A stretch of DNA of 64,000 nucleotides, taken from assembly GCA_032173965.1 (NCBI GenBank), contig JAVUNC010000025.1, positions 14,584,001 through 14,648,000 on the forward strand. Reading direction: 5' to 3'. The notes beneath the pieces are model-generated. The model was not told where the DNA came from. It saw only the letters and a program-made list of their open reading frames with translations, and made no database searches. The first letter of the stretch is position 1; each line of letters opens with the position of its first letter. Both the position numbers and the translations under genes were made by a program. Source of the stretch: Sitta carolinensis. Taxonomy: Eukaryota; Chordata; Aves; Passeriformes; Sittidae. Of this stretch, positions 13,471 to 25,675 are shown in pieces.

Positions 13471-15152
13471 CCAGCTAGCAGAAGGAAGCTGAGGTGGTTA
13501 CTGAGTCAATGAGAAAACACTGGTTGTGTCTTTAACAGAGGTTGCACCAGAACTCCTTTTGAAATAAAATGACACAAATGAACAATGGAGAACTCCTCCA
13601 GTTCTCTGGGTTACTGAACTAAGGAGGATGATATCTGCTGCTTGGGTCAGAGGTGAGATGAGGAAGCAGCTAACTCACAGATGAATCAAAGTAAAGCCCT
13701 AGTTTAGCTCCAAGAGCCTTTCCAAAGATGGACTTTTTTTGCCATACTTCAGCCAGACCTTTTATTGTATGACCGTATTTTTAAAAAGGCAGTATTTCTA
13801 TAAACAACTCTGATAAGCAGGAAAGAAAAATTTAAGTGCCATCTGCTAATAAATTTAAATGTTTAATACTCCATAATAATACATCATTTTAATATTTGCT
13901 TTTGGAAGTGAAAGCGAGCAAGTCTCCCATAAGGATAAGTTAACATGAGTTATAGACCATGGACTGCTTGTTATTAACAGATGAGGAATTAGATGGGAAA
14001 AGATCCTATCTGATTAAAAAAAAAAAAAATCCTCAAACACAGCATCACAGAATGAATTACCAATACAAAAAAAAACTTGTTGAGCTGCTTCATATGCCCA
14101 AGAAGCCAAGGGACAAATGAATGAATCATGGTCTGATCACATGGTTAGATATTATTAGATAAATTCATTCCTTTACAGGATTTTCTATTTATATCAAATG
14201 AACTGGGGAAAAATATTTACAATCTGTTTGATTATATTTGTTAGAGAGCAGCAAAAGCACAAATAAACTCTGAAAATAGTTCCCTTTTTTACTAAATAGC
14301 TGAGAAGGGAATTTGTCTCTTATTTTTGAGACCACTGAAGGTGGTAAACTGAAGCCCTGGGAAAGAGCACTTTCTTCAGCTTCCAGAGAAGTACAAGCTG
14401 CTGAAAGGGAGGATAATAAATAGACACAAAATCATTAACAGAGGCTTTGGATAGAGAGAAGGTCTCCTGCTCACCATCAGCTTCACAGCCCAAGGGGCAC
14501 AGCCCTGGCCTCTGCTCCCTGCAGGTCCCAGCTCCAAGGTCAGCCACCTTTCTGTGGAATCAGTATTGTTCTGGGAGGGGCTGATTTGTGCCTACTCCAG
14601 GTCTAGAAGGCTTAAATCTGTTTACAACACCGAATTTGAAGAGCAGTTGGCTTTCCGTAAGCATGGGCAGCTGCTCTGTACGATATGTGTTTGGAGAGGT
14701 AGATATCACATCACATGCTGCACTTGTCTCACCCTTAAAAGTTTGTTTGTTTTAACTCCTAAAACACTCCCTATAAAGGAGGGATTTTTCTCAGCATTTA
14801 TCTATCTTACTGGGGAATAAGACAGCAAAGGGAAATAAAATGCAGATCCAAAGATATTTTGCCAGTGACATCAGAGCCAAAATATTCCTTGGTGATTCAC
14901 ACACAGCTAAGTGTTACACAGAGATTAATTCTCCCACTTGTTGATGTCAGAGTCCCTGCAAGATAACCGTGAATTTCATCTGAGAACCATTAAAATGAGC
15001 TAAAACTATACAAATTTATAACAAGGATAACTATAAATTTCCTTTAATTTCAGACTAAAGAGAATTTAGGAGCCATATCATTCAGCTCTTATCCACTGAT
15101 ACTCTGTCATTAAAAAAAGAAATAGAGTTAGAGCACAGTTAGAGCACATTTC

Positions 15153-15171
15153 TTTTTTTTTTTTTTTTTTT
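15153..15171. repeat. Poly(T) run
   Basis: Nineteen consecutive T. No retrotransposed body could be recognised on either side. Confidence 0.9.
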
Positions 15172-16344
15172 CATTACTCTGTTATTCAGCCAATCTGTCA
15201 TTTTACTTGGGTTTTGACTTCAGAGCTTATCTTTTTCCCTGGTAGGAGTTCTCTGGGTGGCACTCCTTGCCACATCCCAAAATAACCTCTTGGTTGGGTT
15301 ATTTTCCAGAAACAGAGACTCTGCTCTGTTCTCCACAAAAAGCAGAAGATGATTTTGTGCATAAATCTGATACATCCCAGGCACAGTTTCTTTTAACTGA
15401 ATTAGTCATGTTTCATTACATAAAGAATTAAAGTATTTCCCTACTCTGAATAAAGAGCTATATTTCGACATTTAACTTTTTTTTTTTAATTGATAAGCAA
15501 ACTTTTTTTTCCCTACTCCAATCTCAATCCATACCTTCTTCTGAAGCTGCTCTTCTAGGCATAGAACTACCATTTACCAAGATGAAATATTAAAAGCTAC
15601 ATGTTTACTATTTTGGAAAAAGAGGGCTAAAAAGACTAACTCTTTACTTGAAAATTTGGGCAACAATTTTGCCTTCACAGTAATGCCAGTAGTCGAATCT
15701 GGACTCTTCTATATCAGCAGAAATCTTTCCCTAAACTTAATAAGGGCCAGGATTTCACTCTAAGACTTTAAAGCAAGTAAAAGCAAAGAGCAAAGCTTAC
15801 TTCTATAACAAGAAAAGAGAGCAAAGAAAGATGAAAATGGATTTGCTCTCTTTTTTTTTAAAGAGTTAAAAGGTCATTCATCTTTACTAAAGCTGATGAA
15901 ACAAATGTCATTAGATGTAGGAGATATAAAAGGTCAAATAAATATCCTGAACATGGAGCTAAAATGTTACAGAAAGACTAAAGGAAGAGGAGAGGCACAT
16001 TTCTTCCTTTGAGGATAAAATTATTAAAGAACAAAGATAATTTTGGAAAAAAGCATCTCAAGGGAAAGAAAGGTCCATGTGGCAAAGTTTGAAGCAGCAT
16101 GCCTGCATTAGAGAAGAGATAATATCCCTTTATTGACTATCTAAGGAGCAAGTGATAACAAGAAGCTATATAGTACCTAGAACATTTCTGAACTTTTTTC
16201 TGAAACTTAAAAATTCATAGGAATCATGCCCAACAGGAAAAAAAAAAAATAAATTCCATGGCAGAATGATATCTCTTGAATTCAGTCTGAATAATTATAC
16301 CAGATCAAGAAATGAAAACTAAAGGAAAAAGAAGCCTGAAAAGG

Positions 16345-16362
16345 AAAAAAAAAAAAAAAAAA
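16345..16362. repeat. Poly(A) run
   Basis: Eighteen consecutive A in purine-rich surroundings. There is no identifiable processed sequence upstream. Confidence 0.9.
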
Positions 16363-17550
16363 GCCACAACAAGAACAGAAATGTTAATTTATCAATGGAT
16401 CAGTTTGGCAAAGAAAGCATTCAGCCTAGACTGATCCTTTGACTCAGGGCTAGGTATCTCTTCCAGAAACATCTTTGCAAAGAAGGCATTCATATTCTCT
16501 TCAAAATTTAGAAATTTTTGGAAGTGTAAATGAACCACCTGCTCAGGGCAAAGGACCAAACCAAACCAAGAGAATCACTGACATTGCCACCGACTTCCAC
16601 CAAGATCAGAGTCATCATGCAAGAAGATTTATTCAGGAAAATATTTCTGTCCATGTGCTGCAGGTTTGGGCTCCCATACATATTAAAATTCTTTGATAAA
16701 CTTAATTTATGTATTCTTCTGTATTTTCTAAATTTCTGTCGCTAAAAATTGTCTGCATTTTAGACAATTTATGATAAAATAAATGCATTACACTATTTTT
16801 CTTATGATTTAAGTAACTGTCAGTGTTCTCATTGCTTCCCTTCTTGATGCTGACAAGCATTCTGAATAATAAGTGATTTTCCTGATTCCAAACACACTAT
16901 TTTTAGAGAAAAATATGTTCTGTTGAATTTGCAGCATATTTTTTGTATTTTCTGATTTGATTGTATGAGATCAGCTAATGCAGAATGCACTTTGCCTAAT
17001 TTAATGCCCTGCTTCAAAAGCCTGACCCTACTCCTCTGACTTGTAGAATACCTCCAAGAGGACAAACATAAATACATTGAGAAATGTAATATTTCTACAG
17101 TCAGTAGCAGAGTACCTGCTCCTGTTTCCAGATGTTAAGTATTCCACACTGCTGTGTAGTAACTGTACTGTTGTAAGTCTATGAAGGAGCAAAATGCAGA
17201 TGTCAACTGCTCTTAAATCTTCAGGTGTCAAAAAATTATATATTTAAGAGCTTGGCTTCATCAGCTGTGCTGTACATATGGGACAATTAAGCACAGAAGT
17301 AGGAAGGAAATTACCTGCCATCCATTGTCCAATGATGAGGACAGAAATAGTTCCAATCAGCCACTCTTAACTGTGCTAATCTTCCAGTTTGATGTAAGCT
17401 GAAGGGCTGTGCAGAGGCTCGTGTGTCCTGCTGTGCCCAAAGTGTCACAGTCAGAGAGAGGAAAGATGAGAAGGGAGCCTCACATGAGCACACCTGGGCA
17501 CAGTGGCTGTGGAGCAGTGAGTTTGGCATTTACAATGTTCAGTGGACATT

Positions 17551-17963
17551 GTGCAATGTAAATGTGCAATGTAAATGCACAATGTAAATGCACAATGTAA
17601 AAGCACAATGTAAATGTGCAATGTAAAAGCACAATGTAAAGCACAATGTAAAAGCACAATGTAAATGCACAATGTAAAAGCACAATGTAAAAGCACAATG
17701 TAAATGCACAATGTAAAAGCACAATGTAAATGCACAATGTAAATGCGCAATGTAAATGAGCAATGTAAAAGCACAATGTAAATGCACAATGTAAATGTGC
17801 AATGTAAATGCACAATGTAAAATGCGCAATGTAAATGAACAATGTAAAATGCACAATGTAAATGCAATGTAAATGCACAATGTAAATGCACAATGTAAAT
17901 GTGCAATGTAAATGCGCAATGTAAATGCGCAATGTAAATGAACAATGTAAATGCACAATGTGC
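17551..17963. repeat. 13-bp minisatellite, about 32 copies
   Basis: Tandem array of the unit gcacaatgtaaat. Positions 2-3 vary (gca, gtg, gcg, gag, gaa) and the last base is A or T. I count about 31 full units plus a partial one in 413 bases. A few units are 11, 12 or 14 bp. The reverse complement contains no stop codon in any frame. Because 13 is not a multiple of 3, all three minus-strand frames stay open for 160-180 codons with a 13-residue period. Those frames are a by-product of the repeat, not genes. The array ends about 25 bases before recognisable LTR sequence (17990-18057) and may have expanded from it. Mixed variant units suggest unequal exchange or slippage; copy number is probably polymorphic. 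Confidence 0.97.
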
Positions 17964-18057
17964 ATTTACTGGTTCTCCAGTAAACACACAGCCACTGGGG
18001 TGAGTTAGTGAGTGGCTGTGTGGTACTTTGGTTGCCAGCTGAGGTTAAACCCAGACA
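17964..18057 (+). mobile_element. 3' end of an avian endogenous retrovirus LTR
   Basis: The plus strand has a C-rich pyrimidine stretch, then ccactggggtgagttagtg, then agtggctgtgtggtacttt, and then ggttaaacccagaca. This order matches the end of a common bird LTR ('cccactgggg...gagtgagtgagcggctgcgtggtgcttagttg...ggggttaaaccacgaca'), with the expected terminal CA at 18057. Only the last 70-95 bases are recognisable. The upstream part of the LTR is missing or replaced by the minisatellite. No viral gene is present. The family is probably ERVL-like, but this cannot be fixed by eye. Confidence 0.75.
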
Positions 18058-18604
18058 AAGAAAAAAGATAAATCTACTCATTTTTATTCTCAGGTCTACA
18101 AAGGACTCACCTTAGCTATCACCTCTAATTAACAAGTGGTTCAGTGACTTGTGCACTCACACCTGCAGCTCTTTCCAGCTTTTCCTGCTTCATCAACTAG
18201 GTGCTCTTCATAAAACATCCATAAATCAGCTTCACTCTCTTTCTTCATACTGCACCACAAAATTCCATCTGTTCCAAAGCCTATTAAAAACAATAATTAG
18301 GCCTTAATAATACCACAGGTTCCACTCACCATTTTAACCAATATTTTCTCACTGCTTCATTTTGGCCCCTTCTCCTCCTGCATTCACCACTTGTACTTAC
18401 ACTGTAACCTCCTCCACAGCACACTTTTATGCTCCATTTTTTTGTAGAGCACTAAACACGTGAGACTTTGATCCACAGATTTTGTCTGATTACTACAGCA
18501 ACGCTGCTTGCAATATTAAATTGAGCAAAACCATAAATGATGCAAAATTTACATTTTCACAAGCCAATTAGCATGCTGAGATACATTCCAAGTGTGTCAA
18601 GACT
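18058..18604. other. Unique non-coding sequence
   Basis: AT-rich sequence between the LTR remnant and the SINE, with no recognised feature. Confidence 0.6.
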
Positions 18605-18735
18605 TTGGCTCAGTTGGTCAGAGTATGGTTCTAATAATGCCAAGCTCATGGGTTTGATCCTTGTGTGGATTCATTTAAGAGCTGGATTTGGTGATCCTCG
18701 TGGGTCCCTTCCAGCCAGAAGATTCTGGGATTCCT
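18605..18735 (+). mobile_element. tRNA-Ile-derived SINE with CR1-like tail (TguSINE1 type)
   Basis: The 5' half resembles tRNA-Ile with anticodon AAT. An A-box-like tggctcagttgg lies at 18606-18617, an anticodon loop ctaataa at 18631-18637, and a B-box-like ggtttgatcc at 18651-18660. The 3' half (18670-18735) is tRNA-unrelated and reads gagctggatttggtgatcct, then gtgggtcccttccagcc and agattctgggattc, which is the CR1 3'-terminal motif. This head-and-tail structure is that of a SINE mobilised by CR1 reverse transcriptase, as in the songbird TguSINE1 family. The T-for-C change in the B box and the decayed acceptor stem show it is an old, probably inactive insertion. Confidence 0.9.
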
Positions 18736-19393
18736 TGGCTGCTCTATGATATGTGTACTTCACATGCACAGCTAAAGGTACAGAGAGGACACACAGCTCT
18801 TTCTACTGCTGCTGCTGCTCCTTCTGATCAGAAGAGCCATTAGTTAAAATATGATAAATGGGCAAAAACGACACCACATTTCGAAAATCAAATGTAAATT
18901 TTTCTACTGCTGCGGATTGCAGATAGTGTACCTCACAATTCTTGTTGGAGAAAGTAAAACCAAGAAAATCCTGTAATTTTCCCAACACAGGAGGCACATA
19001 GGACCCTTCCTACCTCATTTTCCTAGATTGTGAATGCCACATTCCCCTCTAGCAAGCTGGAAACAAAGTCCAGGACTCCCCAGAACAGCAAAGTTTAATC
19101 TGCCAGACCAATCACCTCACAAAATTCACTTTTCATTAATGGTTATTCATTCTACATTAGATTCAGGAATCTCTGGACATTTTTTAGCTGAATGTGTTTA
19201 TGACATTCCATTCTGGAACTGTTCCAGGGGCTAACTGCACAGATCTAGGAGCCTACTACTGCCCCAGTGAATGTTTCAAACTCTGTGACTGATCTAGGGG
19301 TATAATTATGGTGAAAGAAATATGCAGGGTGTTTATTGGCTCGTTTCAGAAACAAATATTTTGAGGGATGTTTGTTTGAAAAGCTAAGTCCAG
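18736..19393. other. Unique non-coding sequence
   Basis: No identifiable element. A short gctgctgctgct run sits near 18808. Confidence 0.6.
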
Positions 19394-19637
19394 GAAAAAA
19401 AAAAAACAAAAACAAATGCACACAAAAATAACAAAAAAAAACAAACAAAAAACCCCCCAAAAAACCACAACAACAACAAAAAAAAAACCCACCAAGAAAT
19501 CCCACAAACGAACAAACAAACAAACAAAAAAAAAACCCAAAGAACCCCCCATCAAACACAAAAAGTCAAAACAAACCAACCAAAAAAAAAAAAAAAAATC
19601 CTCCAACCAAATACAAAACACCCCACCAAAAACCTAC
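19394..19637. repeat. Long A/C-only low-complexity tract
   Basis: About 244 bases made almost only of A and C, with very few T or G. It contains short caaa/aaac tandem runs and several C runs of five to six. It is the longest of the strand-asymmetric islands here. It creates a lysine/threonine/proline-rich plus-strand frame and a Phe/Cys-rich minus-strand frame, both artefacts. It may be an eroded tail of a retroposed sequence, but no body is recognised. Confidence 0.9.
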
Positions 19638-20056
19638 CAGGATTTTTCTTCTCACCTTCAAGGCAGTGTATTTGAGAAGAAAATTTATTTAGGTCCTAGA
19701 GTTCTTTTACCAACAGTAACAACACACACACACAAAATCCCTCAAGAAGAGAAATTTCAACAAATTCCAATTATCACTTGCCTTGAGGAGGATGTAAAAA
19801 TGTTTGCTCAGTTATCAAGCTTAGTAAATTTTATAGACATTTTACTCATCCTGGAAGAAATGCACCTCGACTACTTTGGCATTTTCCAATGAAGCTATTT
19901 TCCCCAAAACATTATACATAGCAGCAAACAAACATTCCAGAACAACAGAGAAAACAGACCTGGACTGCAGTCTGAACCAGATCTGACCCATGAAAAATAA
20001 GAAGAAAGAAAAAAAAATAAAAAGGAGGAACCACCTCTCCCATTTCCTAAAAGTGA

Positions 20057-20140
20057 TGGGGGTTGGGGGTTGGTTTTGTTATTTGGTTGTTTTTTCCCTT
20101 TTGTTTGTTTTGTTGGGGTTTTATTAGTTGCTTTTTTTTT
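20057..20140. repeat. T/G-rich low-complexity island
   Basis: It starts with two G5 runs separated by TT (gggggttgggggttgg) and continues as T with short G groups. Confidence 0.85.
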
Positions 20141-22015
20141 ACCTGAATAAATTAATAATCAACAGTTTATGGAAACAAGAAAGGATTATGAAAATGAACA
20201 GACTAATATGCATTTTTTTTATTATTTTTAAATTCTTAAACAATAAGATCTATTTGATAAGCTTTTATTTATTGAGAAAAAATGTTGTCAAACTAACAGC
20301 ACAACATTAAAGAAAAATTAGAGAGATCAAAGTAAACCTAAATTTAGAAATAACCAGTAAAACAATGATCCCTGACTTTGGAACTGTGAATTAAATACCT
20401 ACACCCTTACAGTGTTTTAACATTAAACCTTCATAAATCATATTATTTTTAGCAACACATTTGAATTACTCTTTTCTAAAATTACATTATCAAAAGGCTG
20501 AGTAACACCTGAAAACAGCCTCTAGCAGAATATTCTAATGGATGAGCTAAAGCAGTGATTAAAAACTAGTTGCCTCCTTGGTAGAAGTAAAACACCTGCA
20601 GCACCAAAGAAAATCCTGGTCCAAACTTCAAGAACCATTTTTCTGTAAAGCAATAGAGCTCCACTGACTTCAGCTGTACTGAATTACACCTACTGGGGAT
20701 CTGGGTCATAAATCTTCACAGTGAAATAAAGCAGCTCTTCAATAGCATCCATAAATTCAACACCTGATAAAGACCAAACAAAATTCTGCAAATATAATCA
20801 GATATCAGTGCTACACATTTGCTATAAAATATTAACTCCTACCCTAGACACAGCACTAAAAAGAAGAACTGTTGGTATTTTAAACCCTGCTTTGTGACAG
20901 GAGGTAAGAGTGGATGGGAATCACTGTATGGAATGATTTTGGCAAGCCAAAGTATATTGTACTGCCACCAAGATGCTCAGAGCTAATTTTGCCTTTGTGC
21001 AGTCAAAGTCCTGTAAATCTCCAAAACTCTCAGGCTCAGTTAACAAATGGCACATAATCTGGTTCTCCCTACTAGAGTGAAGTTTACATTCAAGGAGATC
21101 ATGTTTAGGCTGCCTATGTTACAGTTATAACCAAGGTGTATATCTATGTACCAGAATAATTTCTGATTAATTGCTCTCCTGTGTGTCAGCATAGGATTAA
21201 ATAAAAAACAATAGCAAGAAAATTAAATTGTACTTAAAGAAGCAAAGATTCACCAGACACTTCTTTTTTTTTTTTTTTTAGAATTTCTTTGGAATACAGA
21301 GGAAAAATCTATTACCTAATTTTACACATGGAAGATGGAGATCTGATCTCAGGAAGAGTGCTGGATAACCACTCTGAGAGCTTCTTTAGCAGGGGAGTCA
21401 CTTGTTAACTTGCCTGCTATTGGTGGAGAAAAAAAACCAGCTTTTAAAAAAGCCATGAGTTTAGCATGTCACTACCTCTAAATTTGCTTGACCAAAACAG
21501 GTCACAAAATTTTAAGCAAAAACCCCCAAAACAGAGTCAGAATAATTATTCTGTTCAGAAAGATGGTCTACCACAACAAAAGTTAATTTTGCAGTATCTC
21601 AAATATCATTCTGTAATAATCATCAGAAGATGGTGAATATTGGATCCTTTGGCCCTGGCAGGAAATGTTTCAAAGGGAAAGTCTTTGAAGAACCAACACT
21701 CCAGTAGCATCCCTAAAGTTCAATTTAACAACCCAATCACAAATTTTGGAGCTTTTAAAACTCAAAAGCAGCTCAAAGATACACAATGACTTCCAAAGGA
21801 AGAAAATTAATTCTCTGCTACAACCCATTAACTTTCACCCCTGCCACCTTGTTGAAAGAACTACAGACACATCTGAACATAACCTGCTTTGCCCCCTCAG
21901 TATTTGCAGAGAATTTCACACACTCAATCTGTAAATTTCCCACCCTCAGCTCTTCATGTGATGCAGGATATTTTGCAAGTATTTTGACACAACACAACAT
22001 CCAGAACAGGGCCAG
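20141..22015. other. Unique AT-rich non-coding sequence
   Basis: Nothing recognisable apart from short homopolymers such as the T run near 21266-21280. Confidence 0.6.
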
Positions 22016-22060
22016 GTAGTCATGTGGGTACCTTCCAACTCAGAGAATTCTGTGATTCTG
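22016..22060 (+). mobile_element. Isolated CR1/SINE 3'-terminal tail
   Basis: The plus strand reads catgtgggtaccttccaact, then cagagaattctgtgattctg. This is the conserved 3' end shared by CR1 LINEs and the CR1-tailed SINE ('gtgggtcccttccaactcaga.tattctgtgattctg'). Sequence upstream is not recognisable as a tRNA head or CR1 3' UTR, so this is either a severely 5'-truncated CR1 insertion, which is common for this family, or the tail of a decayed SINE. Confidence 0.65.
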
Positions 22061-25000
22061 CAAAGACAGGTTCCTGTTTGATTGGCAGCTGAGGGGCTCT
22101 CTAATCTGGTCACTTCTAGGAGTTCCAGCAGTTTAACACACTTTGAATGAGACCAGACCAGTGTAAAACCTGACTGAACTGGAAATAAGTCTCCTTTCTC
22201 TGTAGAAACTGGATGCCAGCTGCTGGAGGGGAGCCCAGGAAGGTGGACTGTGCCCTGTACTTTTACTGGAACCAAGGACAAAGCATCAGGAGAAAGTCAT
22301 TACACTCCTCTCAAGACCCTGAGAAGTTTTAGAATTATTTCTTAGAACAGTTACATAGATACATGTAAAAGATAGATACATCTGTGCAACTGAACAAGGC
22401 ATTACCTTAAAATCTGTTCTGACACCTTATTCCAGGAGGTTGCTCCAGCACTCTAGTCCTCACTCCTAGCATCCTGAAATCTGTGGAAATAACTGGAGAA
22501 GATTGTTGTCCAATAAATAATCCAAGATAATGCTGTCAGTGTCCTGATTATGTACAGCAGTAATATGTATATCTTGTGTCAGAGTGTATATTCTCTTGTA
22601 CATCCACATAGAAACAAGGACTGGGCCACTGTGTGAAGGAAGAGAGAAAAAAAAAAAACCAAAACAAATTACCAAAAGAGCCCTGTATAGTTAAGAAAAT
22701 GCACTGTTGTAAGCTGGTGTCACAGCTCTTAAAACATTATTCTTATTGGTTAAATAATTATGAAGAATGTCTGCTTGAGGGGGAAAGACATCTATCCACC
22801 CCTCAGATGTCAGTCTGTGAAAAAAAGTATTAATAAATTAGTACAAGAGAGTCATGCAGAGAAAAGAAAATAAACAAGTACAGTTTGAAACAACACCCAG
22901 AGAAAATTCAATCTCCTCTTGCCAGTGCAAGGAGGGGGTTATTTACCCCAGCACAGTGACTTCTGTGGTCATAGAGCTGGCTCATTATATAAATGACTAC
23001 AAAACATACATCCCCAGCAATCCTCAGAGGAAACCTGAAATCATCAGTAACTGATGCACAGCTGAAAAAAAAAAAGAGCTGAATTTGTCCCCACAAGGCA
23101 CTATTTGTGCATTCATGCACTTAATATTTCACATCACATCTGACTGTTTGAGTAAATAAAGTGACATTTTGATTATGGAACATATTAGAGACTGAAAGTA
23201 GTTTTATTGATCTATCAAAACATTTGAAGGATTGATTACTACAGTTTCAAAGTCATTTCTTTCAATACAGGTGTGGACACCAGACTGCTGTGGTCCATGG
23301 CAAGTAGGCAAGCACAAAGCCTAAATAGTCTCGTTTAGAAATGCAACTCTAAGACTCATAAGTGAAGAAAATTTTATGTTAAGGAAACATTTCCCAAGGT
23401 TTGCATCCTGCAGTGATGCAGCTCTCTTTTTATAGGGCCCTAAAAGATTCTTCCTTCATATTCTACCCTTGGAAATCTCAAGGGGAAAACAATGCAGCAA
23501 CACTGAAAATCCCCTGGAATCCAATAACAATATGCCCAGTAATGAAACTAAACCAAAGCCATTACAATCAGGTGCATAACAATAACCAGGCAATTTAAAT
23601 AAATCCCTTCAGGCTGGCTTCACCAGTAACCCTCTTTCCCACCCATTACTTCTGAGTCCAGCAAATGAGCCTTTCAGATCTCTCAGTTAAATGACAGCCA
23701 TTTGCCTTCAAAATTGTGCTGCTATTCATGCCTCACAATTTAAAGCCTCCTAAGGGTCCCTAAAGATCCCAGAGGTGTGGGAGGCAGAAACAAGGCACCT
23801 ATCTTCAATGATATCACCGTGATCCCTTAAAATTGCAGTCTCACCATTATCAGGCCCATTAGTATAATTATGTACAGAGCCAAGGGTGGGGAGAGAGTAC
23901 AGAACAGAATGTAACAAAGAGCAAAATCCTTTGAGAGGTGTCATGGCCCTCGTATAGTGTGGAGATGGAGTTTTATAAGAACTGAAAGGGAAGGTTAAAA
24001 ATAAAATGAAGGCTCAAGATCAGGATCTCTTACGGGATGGATTAAGAAGCATTTCAGGACTGAAAAATGACATGAGACCACCAGCAGGAAACAGAATAAA
24101 AGATGGAACCAGAAATACAGTGGTCTTGTCACGTGCTTCTACAAATACCTGCAGCACAGAAGGAGATCTTGAGTTTCCCTGCGAGTTTTGGTTCACACAC
24201 TGTCACTCAGCTTCCTGAAGACAACAGTGAAAAACCCCCTCTTGTAAAGAAACAACCAAAATTCATGGAATAGTAAGAAAGTGCAAAAGAGAGTAGCTAG
24301 TACCTTTTCCTATTGTCAGCATCACTCTGTCTATGGGACAGAGAGGAGAAAGGTCCCTCCAAGTTGCAATCTTTACCCAGACCTCCTACTCCTAGGACAA
24401 CACTGCTTTCTGTCATCCCTTTCAGAGAACCAAAAATAAACCTTTACACTGACCTAGATGCAGCTTGGCAAAGGGGTCCTATTTTGACTCCCTTTTCCTT
24501 GCATTTATGGCACACAGTAAGACCTTCACATATAGACCTCATTCCAAAATCTAGGTCCAACCTTTTTGTCAGGAGTCTGAGATTTTTTTGGTAGTTTTAG
24601 TTCTGAATCAAAAACAAAGGGAGAAATAATGAATATAAAACTTCTGAAAGGGAAAATAAAAGCTGTGATGGAATTTATGTCAGCTGAAATGAGTTTTTCA
24701 GAGACAGTAAAAATACTACTTTAAATAAAATAAAATATATCCATTGTATCCTAAAAGGGAAACATAGTTTTAAATGTGAGGGTTATCAGGAAGATATCAC
24801 AAGAAGAATTGTTCTCCAGAAGCCTCAAAAGCAGAGAAAGTCAGCTTATTGTGATGTTGTCATTGCTCTGTGGCTCATTCTGATCCAGGAGTAGGCAACA
24901 TCACAATGCCCTCTGAATGTACCATGACTGAGATTTCTAACACAGAAGCCATTCCCATGAAGAGAGTTTCACCTACTGGTACCCTTCACATGCAAAATTT

Positions 25001-25675
25001 AGTCATCAGCCCAGGATTCTAATTAAATAAAAAAAAATGCCTTTTACTTTAATGGACTATTTGAATATTTCTTTTTGGAAAACAAAAGCAAACCCAAAAA
25101 TATCCCAAAATACACTATGATTATCTAAGACTAGAGGAAATGAAAGATCACGAGAAATAAGAAAAGTGTTCTAAGCACAAAGGGTGGAAAAACAGAGGTG
25201 AAGGAGTAGTCCACCTAGAGTTTCCTAATGAGAATTAGAAAATTTATTTCATCTTCTTTAGCTTCCTACAGCTAGTGGGATGAGGCATGTATGAATGTGT
25301 GTGAATTTTAATTTTTTTTAATTACAGTTCTCAAAAAGCCAGGCAGAACCTACAACCTTAAATGTCAAACTCTTTCCCAATTGAAACATAAATATGCAAA
25401 AAACACTCAAGAGTTTCCCGAGTTCAGTCTTTTATCCAACACATGGTGCTCAAAGTCAAAATTCTATACTTTAGTGAAAATTTAAAAATATTACCCAAAG
25501 TTCATTATCAATATTTGAGCTACATAGTACCAGATGTTTCCAACACTTAGGAAAGGCAAAGAGAGAAGCAGAACAGCACATAAAGCAACTGGAATGGAAC
25601 ATGCAAAGTGACTTCATTGTACCAAATGCCTTCGTGTTGAGTGCAAGTGTTCCACCTGGGCTGAAGTGACACAAA
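22061..25675. other. Unique AT-rich non-coding sequence
   Basis: No element, RNA gene or defensible exon seen in 3.6 kb. Confidence 0.6.

Larger units (their letters stand above)
13471..17550. other. Unique AT-rich non-coding sequence with homopolymer runs
   Basis: No element or exon was identified. It contains a T run at 15153-15171, an A run at 16345-16362 and a small perfect hairpin near 16747-16772 (arms aaattgtct and agacaattt around a 7-base loop). The last few hundred bases before 17551 show no clear LTR homology. Confidence 0.6.

Noticed and set aside
17551..17963. A CRISPR-like array
   Set aside because: Units are contiguous 13-mers without spacers, and the window is vertebrate nuclear DNA.
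17451..18081. Three overlapping minus-strand open frames of 161-180 codons, the longest in the window
   Set aside because: They are entirely created by the stop-free 13-bp minisatellite; all three frames show the same 13-residue period.
18605..18680. A tRNA-Ile gene
   Set aside because: The acceptor stem is not intact, the B box is mutated, and the sequence runs straight into a CR1-like tail, so it is a SINE.
19245..19892. Lysine-rich plus-strand frame and Phe/Cys-rich minus-strand frames
   Set aside because: Their composition is dictated by the A/C-only tract; there is no domain and no start context of note.
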